A DNA stretch of 64,000 bases from Hofstenia miamia (taxonomy: Eukaryota > Xenacoelomorpha > Acoela), in NCBI GenBank assembly GCA_004352715.1, contig SCFE01000003.1:4769109-4833108 (forward strand), read 5' to 3'. The notes below the pieces were generated by a model. That model did no database searches and was not told where the DNA came from. It saw nothing but the letters and a program-made list of their open reading frames with translations. The translations under genes were made by a program, and so were the position numbers. Positions 23,149-36,800 of the stretch are shown in pieces. The stretch's first letter is position 1, and each line of letters opens with the position of its first letter.

Positions 23149-26100
23149 AGTTTTCAAATTAGGCTTCCCAAATATTATTATAGAAATTTTGCGTTTTCTC
23201 AAAAAACTCCCGAATGAATTTTGTATTTTAATATTCTTATTTAAATAAATTTTACTACGCCTATAATTACGTCTTTGAAAAATATGATATTGTAATAATT
23301 TGTAGAGCGTTGATTATAGTGAATGAAAGTTTTATAAATTGATTATTCCCATGGTAATCGGAGTAATTAAATACTTTTTATGTACAAGCTCATAACCTCA
23401 TTAGTGATTTGAATATACTAAATTATTTTACTATGACGACATTGACTCTGTATGCTGGTTCCAGCTAAATGAGACTGGGACCTGGAACAAGGGATAACAC
23501 GGGATTGTGACTGTAAATAATGTCACTGACATTGCAGGCTTCAACCTAAAAGTTTACTACTAATTCATATAAATTCTCACCTTTTTATAGCTATTCTATA
23601 ATATTAATGTACATAGATGGGTTTTACTAAAAATTGCTTACGGAAATAGGTCAACGAAACAATAATAGAGGTTGGGCAATTCTCTATATATTATTACATA
23701 AAAGTAATATTCTATTTAAACTATATTAATAAAATGTACATAAAATTTACATATTTTATTCTTATATGCATCAAGATTGCACGACGATGCTGTTTTTCTG
23801 ATTCATTCCAACACAAACTAAACTCTTTACTAAATACATCATTATTTTTTACTACCAGCTTCACTGCTGTTGCTAGATATCATAGCTGTTCTCAATGCCA
23901 TGTCGGCACTTAAATATCCTTAAATTCTACTTGTGGTCTAAGTTATTCATCTTCTAAACTTGGTTCCACCTGTGTATTTTCCTGTCCTATAATTTTTTAA
24001 TCCATCAATTTTAGCTTGCTTATCATTTGCTTGTACAACCCTTCCTCTACGCAAATATCATATCAATTTCTTTCAGGGTTGACGTGGGAATTTTTTTTAA
24101 ATTCCCATCCCATTCCTATCCCACATCATTTCCGTGGGAATTCCCATGGGGACTGAAAGAGAAAAGACAAGATCCAAGATACGTGCACATGATAATATAG
24201 GCAATTCGCTCTAAACAATTCTAAATCTAAACATACAAATGGTTCAATACTAGTCGCTGTCGTCATCCTCGACCTCGCTATACCTTACGGAATGAAGTGC
24301 AAGGTAATTGCAACTTCCTTCTCTGTTAACACAATGTCAGACAATAGAATGAAATAACGTTTGCCGAAATCAATATAAATCATCGTAATTAAAATTGAAG
24401 ATCACATTTTCTTGCGCAACTTGGAAGGAAATAAGTTTTTGCTAAATTCAATAAGTATGACAATATTGATCGTACAAGTAACACTGTTATTGAGCTATTC
24501 AAAAAACATTCTATGAAGGTTTACGAGGATAGAATTCATCCTCTACATGAAAGAATAGCTGCGTCCAAACGTCACACCAGAACAAAAGTTCTATTTAATG
24601 TCTTCTAAAAGACTAGCGTTAGTAGGCAACCTTTCTTCCAGTAGCATTAAAATATATTAGTTCTGGAACAACCCCCCCCCAACCGTTTCTACAGAATATT
24701 TTTCTCTCTGAATCCCATTTTTTACAAAGCACCTTTTGCAGTGTACGGGAATTAAAGCTTGGATATAATACAATACAATATATAAAATATAAAAGTATGT
24801 TGCTGACAGGATTTATAATTACAGAATTTGAAATATTCTATATTCAGTAGTGCAGCCAGAAAAATAATTTGGGAAGAAATATTTATTTGAAGATACCACC
24901 ACCTGATGTAGAAACCTATATACACAAAAGCTCATAAAGGTTGATTTAGGTTTCTACAAATTTTATTATATTTTATATAATATAATATAATATAAGTATA
25001 TTAAGTTCACTCCTATTTGTTGAATTTAGGATTATTCAAACAAGGCCAGTATTCTTCAGTGTTTTAAAATTGTATATTTGTGCACAACTCATGCCTTTTG
25101 TTGAAAGCAATCGTGTGCATATGAATTAAGACAACGCACATACATAGAGCGTGTGCTGTCTTCTGTAATGCCTTAGTGACCATGATTTCTTAAGAAAATT
25201 TTTCTGTGTCGAGCATCACCTAACATTTTATATTGATGAATTGGCATCCCCGAAGTAAAGCCGCTGGCTACGAGACTAGTTAGCTGTTTTGGTTTTAATT
25301 GATCTTTAGGGAATATAATATTTGAATCAAATTCATTTATTCAAAAAAATTGAGTTTATCAAAGATCCACGCATACTTGAGTTGATAAGCTAAAACACTG
25401 TTTGATAAAAGTGATTCGTTTATTTTCAACAAATTAAATAAATTATCTGTCAAAATCTAGAAATACTAATCAATCCAGTTAGCTTATATAGGGATGAATA
25501 TCACAGAGATAAGTTGGCAATACACATTATATACGTATAGGGATAAATTTTAGTGTGAATTTTTTATTATTACAAAGAATCGTCATTATTAACACAGCAG
25601 TAAGTAATCATGTAAAAAAATGAAGGGTGTAAAAATTGCCATTTATAAGAAAAGTGTCTGAGTTTTTTGCTCATTATGGTTATGGCAAATTGAAGGAGCA
25701 GTATTTTTTAAATTCATTGAATATATTGGTCTGAATATACTGTGTTTTATTTTTTAAAAATGGGTGTTTTACTGAATATTTGACTTAAATTAACGATAAA
25801 AAACGATTTTTTAACTATCATTGTTATAAAATATTTTGCTTAAGATTTTTTGTTTGGGATATAGTGTTTATTGATTAAACTAGAATTCTTATAAGAATTT
25901 TTTAAAAAATTTTAAGCGTTTATAACTCAGAAACTAATGAAAATATATCATTCGAATTTAATTAGCTAATTTCCCATGGGCATTATGTACTTCGGACACA
26001 ATGATAATTTTTAGCACACATCTTCATCTTTACATGAGCGGGTACAAACCTATAGATACGTCCATATAAAAGTCATTCAATATTTCTTAAGTGCAAAGCG

Positions 26101-26532
26101 TATTATATCAACATTTCAATACATGGCATGCGTCATTTTGACAAAGCATGGCAATGATGTTAATTTCCGCACTATGTTTTTAAATTTGTTAATCTAATAA
26201 TATTTACTGCTTTTGGAAAACGCACAATTAGGTAGAGCAGACACTAACTTTGTAAAGAGTGAACTTGGTCACTTTGACCCTGCTTATGCACTTAAGGGTT
26301 TGCAGACGTGGCTAAACTATTTCAAGAGTGTGGAGAACTCAGTTAGCTACTTTAAGGGAGTACTAGTAGAAAAAAAGCTTACACAAATGATCAAGATATT
26401 TTAACAATATATCAGTAGGCCTAACATGCTGTTTTCATCTTATATGCAATATATAAAATGGTCCAGATTGGAGAAATGCTCAAAATCAAAATATGAGTGC
26501 GTGGTACAGATGTAATGAAGATTAAAATTGTA
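23149..26532. other. AT-rich intergenic DNA
   Basis: No exon recognised. A (C)10 run lies at about 24,671-24,680. 24,080-24,150 has repeated GTGGGAAT/ATTCCCAT words. AAATAAA at about 23,243 may serve as the kinase poly(A) signal. A 63-codon plus frame at 26,213-26,404 has no recognisable motif. Confidence 0.4.
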
Positions 26533-27076
26533 TAGCTCAACTAAAAAAATGGCCACTTTTCAAAATCTGACTGTCATTAGTTTTCACAGTAGATGGCACT
26601 GGTACAATTAATAGTTCAAAATATTGCCAAATACTCGAGGAATTTGTACCATACGAACCTGCTTATATCGCGATTCATAGATCTTAGAACAAGATGGAGC
26701 AACCCCTCATACCTCAAAATCGACAAAAGAATTTTTTACCAATTATAATATTCACGTTTTGCATTGTCCACCGAATTCGCGAGATCTTGTACCCATAAAG
26801 AACTTGTGGCAAATTCCGAAGGACTTTGTCGAGAAAAAAATCCCACAAATCTGAAAGAATATATAACTCAAAAAGCTAGAGTCCGTTTAATGGATTTAGT
26901 TTCAAAACGTTTATCTGCGTGACACGCTTTGCATGGCAAACTTGTCAAATAACTTTGTCACCAGGTTAGATGCTGAGACAATTATATTTTCAAATATATT
27001 TTATAAGCATCTATTTGTCTTTCGTTTTTATCAAAAATGTGTTTATAATGTGGCCACTTTTTTTTGACTTGAGCTA
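26533..27076 (+). mobile_element. Tc1-like element, internally deleted, 544 bp
   Basis: Ends TAGCTCAACTAAAAAAATGG (left) and the inverted counterpart ...GACTTGAGCTA (right) form terminal inverted repeats of about 28 bp containing GGCCAC. TA flanks both ends (26531-26532 and 27077-27078), the Tc1/mariner target duplication. Inside, plus-strand text reads VDGTGTINSSKYCQILEEF, then QDGATPHTSKSTKEFF (second catalytic Asp block) and HCPPNSRDLVPIKNLW (third block, decayed). The DNA-binding domain and first catalytic block are missing. Confidence 0.75.
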
Positions 27077-27078
27077 TA

Positions 27079-28078
27079 CCATTAATCAAGTATCTGTTTA
27101 GTAAAAATTTAAAAAAAGCAGAAAGTGCGTGCTTCCATGATATTGGCACTGTCAAGTAACTGCAAATGCATAAAAATTTAAATGACTACAAACTTTATTT
27201 ATAGAACAAGGTAATCAATTGAGAAAAATAGAATATTTTTTCGAAGTTGATGTGGAAATTTCAATTTGCGACTGTTTACTACCAACAGAAAAAAGGTCTG
27301 TTTATAGCTACTGGCACTGCAATAATTCTGATAATCTTGCTATTTCCTTAACAACTAAAAGTTTTAAAATAAATTAACAAATTTAATCATGTCAACTTAG
27401 TTTCGCTTTCTTTTCAAAATCCCCATAAAATTAGAATGTTGGACTGAGTATGTTCTTAGCTTATGCCCCCACCATAGCACTCATGACATTTGTAAACTTT
27501 TTTTTTCTTCAAAAAATTAATCAACAATATCTAGCATATTGCATAAGCAACAAAAATACAATTTGAAAGTATCGAAAAAGTTTTTACTTTATTAACAAAA
27601 CGAAGGTGCTGTTTTAGCTTTCTATTTGAAAATGATGAGGGTGACTTTATCACAGACTACTTTTTGAGCATGCATTAATATTCACAATGCTAGATAAGAT
27701 AACTTTTACATATTTCTGGAGTTAGATGCTATTTATTAGATCACCAAGAAGCGTTTGATCAGGGTTGAAAACGGGTCAATTTTTTGACTCACCACACAAC
27801 ACATCATGTCTAACAATAATGACCAACTACCTTTCCCTTGTTCTATTTAAAAAGAATGCAAGTATAATACGCAACATTTAGGCTTTAAGTATCAATAAAA
27901 ACAATAAAAAGTCAATAAAAAATTTTGTTACTATCAGTTAAAAAAGTCCATAAAGTAAGCAGCATTCTTCCAGCCGTCGATTGAAAAAATAGATGTATCA
28001 TGAATATTTTTTACTAAGATTGAAATTTAAATGGCTTACTTGTAAAAAAAACTAAAATATTTAGATGCAATATTTGTA
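27079..28078. other. AT-rich DNA downstream of the JmjC gene
   Basis: Nothing recognised. On the minus strand this is the region after the poly(A) signal of the JmjC-KDEL gene. Confidence 0.4.
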
Positions 28079-28084
28079 TTTATT
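28079..28084 (-). terminator. Poly(A) signal AATAAA of the JmjC-KDEL gene
   Basis: On the minus strand AATAAA lies 24 bases past the stop codon of the last exon. The 3' UTR would be very short. Confidence 0.5.
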
Positions 28085-28108
28085 TTCAAATCTAATATTA
28101 ATTTAAAT

Positions 28109-28397
28109 CTAAAGTTCATCTTTGGTTTCAGGCTCGTGGGTGTGTGGGGGCGTGAAAAACGGAGCTAAGTCTTCGTAAAAATCATTGTCTAAATTTTGTA
28201 ATTCTTCCAATGTAATGAATTCCGTACTACTAGAATTAAACCGCATGAAAATTTCTCTTGGGGGAACCGCCTGTTCCATACTTTCAACTCGACCTTCAGT
28301 TTTGAGATGGGCATAATTTTCATTTGCTTCAAGGAGAAAATGGAAGAAGTGATCAAACGAAAGCTTGCCAGTCTTTTCCGCAAGCTTTAGTATGTAC
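28109..28397 (-). CDS. JmjC-KDEL gene, last exon (KDEL end)
   Basis: Acceptor atttag|GTACAT (phase 2), stop TAG at 28111-28109. Text: YILKLAEKTGKLSFDHFFHF, FNSSSTEFITLEELQNL (both EF-hand-like) and HEPETKDEL at the very end. KDEL is the canonical ER-retrieval signal and fits the signal peptide of exon 1. The phase mismatch with exon 5 points to an unseen exon of length 3n+2. Confidence 0.7.
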
Positions 28398-28837
28398 CTA
28401 AATCCATTAATATTATTAAGTGTAAGCCAATTTCATTTAATTAAACCAGGTTAAATATCTCTGAGAGTCAAACTTAAAGCGGTAAGGAAAATGCAAGTTT
28501 GTATTTAAATACTTTTTTTTCACTCAGATTCAAAAATTTGTTTATGTTTATACATTATTCACAACATCTAAGCATAAAAATATAGGCTTGCTAAGAATAC
28601 CATTTTCTTAGTACCAATTTGTGAGTGGCGGTAAATAGCAGGGAATATATGTATATGTACATTCACCGGGTGCTTCACAGTTTTTGAAATAAATGCCGTA
28701 GCTTCTACAATTTCTTTGCTGGCATTATTGTGGTTTTGGTTTTAGAATCTTGAAGCTAAATAGTTCACATTTTTAAATATTGAGCAATTTGATCATGTCT
28801 TCGTGGACACCTTGAGTACGTACTTTAAAGCGTCTTT

Positions 28838-28882
<45 letters not shown>

Positions 28883-31285
28883 ATATCAGTGGCGGATCTA
28901 GAAATTTCTGATGGGGGGTACTGAGGCACTTAAACTCGATTTTTCCATAATATTTTTCATTCTAAATTTGATTAAGTTTTGAATCCTCATAAATTTCTTT
29001 AATTATATTTGAAAGTTCTTGCTGATGTTCTAGTCGAACTTTCTACTATGGCGTTTTAATTTATATTTATATATAGATCATCTTTACATATAGATCATCG
29101 TTTGTGCTAAAATTATGCATTATTAACAAAATAGAACATTGAATGGAGATACAGTATTACAGACATATTTTAGTTTAGCAAGTAAATATAATAGCAAATA
29201 TTACTACTACTACTACTACTACTACTACTAATATGCTTTATTAAACTGTAGATAAGTATACAATGATATAGAATAACATAAATATAAAAGCATTAATAAT
29301 ATTTTCAAAAAATAAATAATTTTTTGCAGTTACTGCATAAATATAAAAAGAATCGTTTACATCCATTACTTTCATATGAATTTTCTAAAAATTCATAAAG
29401 AATATTGTACATTTTCGTTTGGGTAATTTTCAGATTTCCAAAGAAATCAAAGTTGTATTAATTCAAGTTGCTCTCAGTCTCAGTTTGAAATTTAAAATTT
29501 AGTTCTGGTTTCATACTGATCCTATCCCATGTCTTTTTGGTCTTGTATCAGGACCTGAAATTGCAAATAATTTCCTTATGGCTCTATTAGTTTTTGAAAT
29601 CTGTCAAGAAAAGGAAACATTTCTACACAGACTGTTAGTTTTACTGAGTTACTTTTAATTTGCATTGATGGTTGGTCAATCTTTAGCATTAATTTTTCTG
29701 TAGCATAGTAATTACAATTTCAAATTTCTGGAGACTACAAAAATAGGTCTAGAAATAGAGATATCATATCAATAATTTTGAAACTCGCAATTCTTAGCAA
29801 ATCCGTAATTTGAGAATTAAATGATCTTACATGATTATAAAAGTTCTGTGTAAGAATGAAGTTGCATTTTTGTAGGTTTAGGATCGAAACATCTACCAAG
29901 TAAAATAACATTAAGATGAAGGAGATGGTGAATCCCTAATATTACTAGATTTTTAAATGAAATGGGGAATTATTTTGTACAACAAAATGTGAACAATTAA
30001 TGCAAAACAGCGTTCAAAATTTCAGAAATTCTTGAAAATTTGTTACAAAAAATTTTAAAATTTTAAACATTTATAAAAGTCAATAGTATTATAAAAACAT
30101 TTTGAACATCATTTAAAATATGCGATATAGCGAATTTAATATGTTGACGAAAAAATAAGCAGATTGGGAGGGATTTCAGAACCCCCTCACTCCTAGATAT
30201 ACCAATTCTCAGTATCTGAATTAAAAATTTATAGTTTTTTAAAAATGCTGAGTTTTTCATTCAGAATGCTGATGTACTTGTACCGTGCTCATCTTAGTAA
30301 TAATGATGACTAAGTCCATGCTGTTTGGATGATGTTTGATTGCTGTTGGGGTGTAGTGTGATTGAATCTTGACGATTCTATAGGGCCTCTAGCAAATACA
30401 TTGGGTTTACAGAACATCTGAAATATACTTAGCTGTTTAAAATGATAAAGTGTACAGTTTATAAATTCATTCAAAGGGCCAGTTTCATTGAACACTTTGA
30501 TTGTTTACAATATAGTATTTGAGAAATATCCAAATTGTGCTGACTTCATTAGATGCTGATGGCCAGCAACAAACATCTGGGGATTAAAATAACTCATAGG
30601 TAGAAATCTATGTTTTTTCTAGGATTTTAGTTTAGCTTTCATAGTTGGGGTCTTATTCAGCTATTTTTGCAAAAAAAATTAGAAAGCATTTTTTTATTTC
30701 TCATAAGATAGAAAGACCANTTCAGCTATTTTTGCAAAAAATGAGAAAGCTTTTTTTTCTCATAAGATTGAAGAACCAGTATTTTTTACGTAGAGACTTG
30801 CAGTTTTCAAGAAAAATGGGGAAACAATCCCCCGTGGTCTACATTCTTCAACAAATATATGTCATAATTAACATCTGCACTGAAACTGTGGGCAGATTTT
30901 TGTATAATGTGGAAGCAGTTCTTTCAACTGCCCTTATAATTTATTAGATACAAAATTCGGTGGATTGTAGATGAAAGGCCTAATATTGGAATATGTTTGA
31001 TAAATTCTTAAGAATGTGTAATAATATTTGAAAAAAAGTTGGAAAGTCGGACAAATACCTGCCACATATTTGCAAGGTTTGTTAAATTTTAGGGAAACTT
31101 GCAAGTTCTTTTAAAAGTTTGCCAAATATTTTACAAATATTTACCAAAACCTCTGATCAATTTGCAAATTAAATACAAAAATTTGGCACTAATTTAGAAT
31201 TTTTATCAAAGTTGCCAAAATTAAACTCCGTTTTGCTCCTCGTGGGAGGACTGCAGTCCCATAGTCCCCCTTTCAATCCGCCAAT

Positions 31286-31320
<35 letters not shown>

Positions 31321-33813
31321 ATTCTTACCAAATTATTTATACTATTTTTGTATTGAAACATTACTTGAAACAAACATTATTTTGAGAATTTACAGATTAC
31401 TTATAAATAAATCGTTTTTTTCATTCATATTTTCTACATTTGCAACAGTTTTCTTTAGTTACCTCTGGTAAAGAAGCATAGTTTTGACATTTAACGCTAA
31501 AATCAACATCTCTTGCTTATAAAAATAGATTAGAATAAATTTAACGATTTTTAGATTTTCTTGAGCCAATTTGCAACTCTTAAATTATGAAATACTACCA
31601 AATTACCAAATAAATATAATTAATTTGCAGTAATTTGATCGTGTGTAAAATTTAAAATCCTAATATAGAAATAGTCTTTTGAATTTCGTCTCTATAAAAC
31701 ATAAAGCAACTGCTTGGTACATTAAAAAACCTTTAAAGTGTTTCTAACATAGACAATATAATTATGCGATATTTGAATCAGCAACTGTTATTTTATACTT
31801 AAAAAGAAATAATTATTTTTTTAAGCAGAGAAGAGGCTAAAGACTGGTTTAACTGACATTTAATTTGATGATGTCTCTGTACGTAATTTCAAAAAACCGA
31901 GATATCAAACAGTATCTGCACTTTATCTTTTCAAAGAATGAATGAAATTAGAAAATGGTTACAGAGAGAGAGAGTATAAAAAACAGACATTACAAAGTGT
32001 GTTCTAAGTCATGTGTATATTAATAGAATTTGATACAAACATTAACAGAAAATTCTTATTTTAGTCAAAACGACCCTATATTAATACTTAACCATCTGAT
32101 CCTCTTTTGCAAATTAGAAATTTCAATTAAATTCATGTGCTATTTCTATTTTGTATTTATTTTGAGCAAATACTTAATGTTTTGCTTAGCCTTTTTGCAT
32201 ACTAAACACACATCATTTGTGATTGACTCAAAACTTGAAGTTGAAATATAATATTTGGTGATTAAAAATAGGCTTATTTTGTTTTTCAAAACATAAAAAA
32301 ATTGGCATTTTTGGAAATATTTTACCATAAATTAAATTAGAAAGAGGAAATCAAAGAAATTGTTCATACATAGAGAACTGCAAAGTTAGAGATGCAAACA
32401 TTTTGATGATTTTACTCTGTTGCTTGCGGCTAAATACTTTCAATAAAGTAAAGTAGCACATTTGCAACTCAGGGCAGTGAGAGTCAAAGTTGGAAGTGGA
32501 TCGGGTCAACCCGCTGCCAACCTTGGTAATGAAAAATTTTATATCTTTAAAAAAGTGATCTTATCTATTGCATATCAAATCAATTTGTATTGTTTATAAT
32601 TTTTTAATGGAATTCTATTATAGATGAGCTGTAGATGCAAAGATGTGGCCAAATTAATCGTAGAGGCCACATTTACAAAACGGAATCCTAACCATTGAAA
32701 GTAAATAAAAATGTATTAATAAGGGTCCATTCAATCGTTTTAACAATTTCAAACAATTTTGGGAACATTGTGAATTGGCAACTTCCCAACCCTATATTGA
32801 CCGGAGTTGCAAATGTACAACCAAACCAGAAAAGCTAGTGACATATTTGCATGCTCAACTCAAAGATGGAATATCATTTCTATGAACCATAGAGGTAGGA
32901 AAATCACAAAAAATTTAATATCCTTTCATTGTTGCAATTTAAAAGGTTAAATAATGAAATTTGAGCACAGGATAAGTTTGTGTGCAATTTAAGATAGGAC
33001 TATACTTGCCATTTCAAGTTGTTTCCGCTGACATTGTCTTCTCTGATCCGTTTATCACCATCAATAAATGTCCAAAACAATCTTGCGTCTTTCACAGAAA
33101 TTGATTTTGCTTCTTCTTCAGATGGGCAGTCACCGAAAGAAGAACTAGCTCCCTGCACATGGAACCAATGCGTTGCAACCGAAAGACTTCTAGAAAATGC
33201 TCGAACCTACGATGAGCTTTGGTAAGAATTGATAATATTTAATCAAGAAAACTAAATATTTTCTGTAGAAAAACAATTTCTATGTATTCAGTTTGGAAAT
33301 TTTTTTTACTAAGCAACTGTAATATTTTTATGCTATGAAAAATGAAAAATATGACAAATTATTAAAAATTTTCCTGTTTTTCCATCATATAATAATTCAC
33401 AAAAAATTTATAGTTACTAAAAAATTTTTTTAGCTAAATGCCTTATTGACAACTTACTTGATGTAGATGGCCGGCCGGCAAATACAAGCAATCTCCTGGC
33501 CACAATGTAGCCCACCTCCACGGTGTTTTTGCAATTTTTGGATATTTGTGGACATTAATAATTTCAGGATCCCAAGGACAAAAACCGCTTCCAGATCCTT
33601 TATAAGTTTCATGAAACTCAAAGATATCTTTGAATTTTGGATCATACAGTACCAAGTCCTAAAATATAAAAATATTTGGATTTTCTTGGATTTTTAATCC
33701 ACTAGGAATATAAAATTTGCAAACCTGACTTACCTCCGAAAATTAATTCGGTTGCAGTAATACAATTACTGATAAATGTACAATCCTTTCATATTATAGT
33801 TTGAAAAGCACTA

Positions 33814-33869
<56 letters not shown>

Positions 33870-36800
33870 TGATTTGTAACGTACTAATGAGAAATTGCGA
33901 TTACAAAACACCAGAAATGTAAATTTTGTATATTGCGAAGTACCATTTCCAAGTACGGTACTTTATGTACATTTTTTTTTCAAAAAATCTTTTTAATAGC
34001 ATCTAAATATTCACAAATTGATTTTTTTCATTGATATCACATTTACTGGTGGTTTTGTAAGTTTTCACGTATACTGGTGGTTTGTAATGCATTATGTTGA
34101 AATTTTTTTATAAATTATCAATACATTGGGCGTAAATTAGTTTTTTATAAACAAATCGAGCTTAAATCTGACACGGTAAGGAATGTCTTTGTCAAAATTT
34201 TAAAGTATGCAAGCAAAGACAATTTCTTAATTCAAATAATATGAACACCTATTTAACAAAGCTTGCTGTATTTAGTTATAGAAAACTTCAATTCTTCTTT
34301 TGAAGATCAAATTTCAACAATGGAAAACTCAATTTCTAATAAAAATAGTTTACCAAAGGAAATACAGTATAATATGAATCCAACGTACGTATTTTGCACG
34401 AGCGAAGATTCATTGCAACATAATATTCATCATTTTGTGCCTAAAATGTTAAGCAAATACTGCGGATGTGACAAAGTTATTACACCAACCATTTATCTGA
34501 TAGTTCACTCTCACCAACAAAACAAAGTGTATTTTGCTCAAACGGGCCATTTCCAAATCGCAGCTACAAAAGATTATGTCACCCCAGCAACCTCCCAGAA
34601 TATTAATAGTCTCTTGGATTTTTATGTCTCTAAAATGGATAATCGACCAAGTTGTTCAAAATCAATTTAATAGTTTGTTTGATTCAATTTTATATTCTTT
34701 GTGTACGTTATATCCAAGATTTGTAGCAATTACATTTACTTAGCAATGTACTTTCTCAAGCTATTAAAATTCTTAAAGTTGAAAATAAAGAATATGGAAA
34801 ATTGTGAAATTCTTATTGTTTATAATGAAATAACCGCAAGAAATTTAAACAAATTTAGGATTAGTTTTATAAAGCAGGTCATTGATTTAATATGCAGTTT
34901 TTTTACATGTTTTAAACAAGCCGATCAAATGACATCAATAACAACACATCAATAGGAAATGGCTCTTATAAAATTTAGCTAAAAAATATTGAAAAAATTT
35001 AAAAAATATAATTTTTTTTCGTTTGTACAAAACACCGTTTCATTAGAAAGCACCAATATATGTGGTGAGCGTTACAAAACCCCAATANTTACGAATGATT
35101 TTTGAACTACCACCGAAGTGCTTATACTGTATTTTGCAAATAAACAATAACTCACGCTTTTTATAAAGTATTTGTTCATTCCACGTATAATTCCTTCATT
35201 CAGTTTTATTAACAATTCTACTTTACGAATGATTTTTGAACTACCACCGAAGTGCTTATACTGTATTTTGCAAATAAACAATAACTCACGCTTTTTATAA
35301 AGTATTTGTTCATTCCACGTATAATTCCTTCATTCAGTTTTATTAACAATTCTACTTTACGAATGATTTTTGAACTACCACCGAAGTGCTTATACTGTAT
35401 TTTGCAAATAAACAATAACTCACGCTTTTTATAAAGTATTTGTTCATTCCACGTATAATTCCTTCATTCAGTTTTATTAACAATTCTACTTTACGAATGA
35501 TTTTTGAACTACCACCGAAGTGCTTATACTGTATTTTGCAAATAAACAATAACTCACGCTTTTTATAAAGTATTTGTTCATTCCACGTATAATTCCTTCA
35601 TTCAGTTTTATTAACAATTCTACTTTACGAATGATTTTTGAACTACCACCGAAGTGCTTATACTGTATTTTGCAAATAAACAATAACTCACGCTTTTTAT
35701 AAAGTATTTGTTCATTCCACGTATAATTCCTTCATTCAGTTTTATTAACAATTCTACTTTACGAATGATTTTTGAACTACCACCGAAGTGCTTATACTGT
35801 ATTTTGCAAATAAACAATAACTCACGCTTTTTATAAAGTATTTGTTCATTCCACGTATAATTCCTTCATTCAGTTTTATTAACAATTCTACTTTACGAAT
35901 GATTTTTGAACTACCACCGAAGTGCTTATACTGTATTTTGCAAATAAACAATAACTCACGCTTTTTATAAAGTATTTGTTCATTCCACGTATAATTCCTT
36001 CATTCAGTTTTATTAACAATTCTACTTTACGAATGATTTTTGAACTACCACCGAAGTGCTTATACTGTATTTTGCAAATAAACAATAACTCACGCTTTTT
36101 ATAAAGTATTTGTTCATTCCACGTATAATTCCTTCATTCAGTTTTATTAACAATTCTACTTTACGAATGATTTTTGAACTACCACCGAAGTGCTTATACT
36201 GTATTTTGCAAATAAACAATAACTCACGCTTTTTATAAAGTATTTGTTCATTCCACGTATAATTCCTTCATTCAGTTTTATTAACAATTCTACTTTACGA
36301 ATGATTTTTGAACTACCACCGAAGTGCTTATACTGTATTTTGCAAATAAACAATAACTCACGCTTTTTATAAAGTATTTGTTCATTCCACGTATAATTCC
36401 TTCATTCAGTTTTATTAACAATTCTACTTTACGAATGATTTTTGAACTACCACCGAAGTGCTTATACTGTATTTTGCAAATAAACAATAACTCACGCTTT
36501 TTATAAAGTATTTGTTCATTCCACGTATAATTCCTTCATTCAGTTTTATTAACAATTCTACTTTACGAATGATTTTTGAACTACCACCGAAGTGCTTATA
36601 CTGTATTTTGCAAATAAACAATAACTCACGCTTTTTATAAAGTATTTGTTCATTCCACGTATAATTCCTTCATTCAGTTTTATTAACAATTCTACTTTAC
36701 GAATGATTTTTGAACTACCACCGAAGTGCTTATACTGTATTTTGCAAATAAACAATAACTCACGCTTTTTATAAAGTATTTGTTCATTCCACGTATAATT

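Noticed and set aside
24080-24150. Palindromic GTGGGAAT/ATTCCCAC patch as a transposon end
   Set aside because: No matching second end or target duplication found nearby.
33019-33225. 68-codon plus-strand frame
   Set aside because: It is the reverse of JmjC exon 5; the minus strand has correct splice sites, phase and family motifs.
33443-33655. JmjC exon 4 extended to VSCQ
   Set aside because: The last residues come from reading through the donor gtaagt; the true exon ends at 33458 and continues at 33206.
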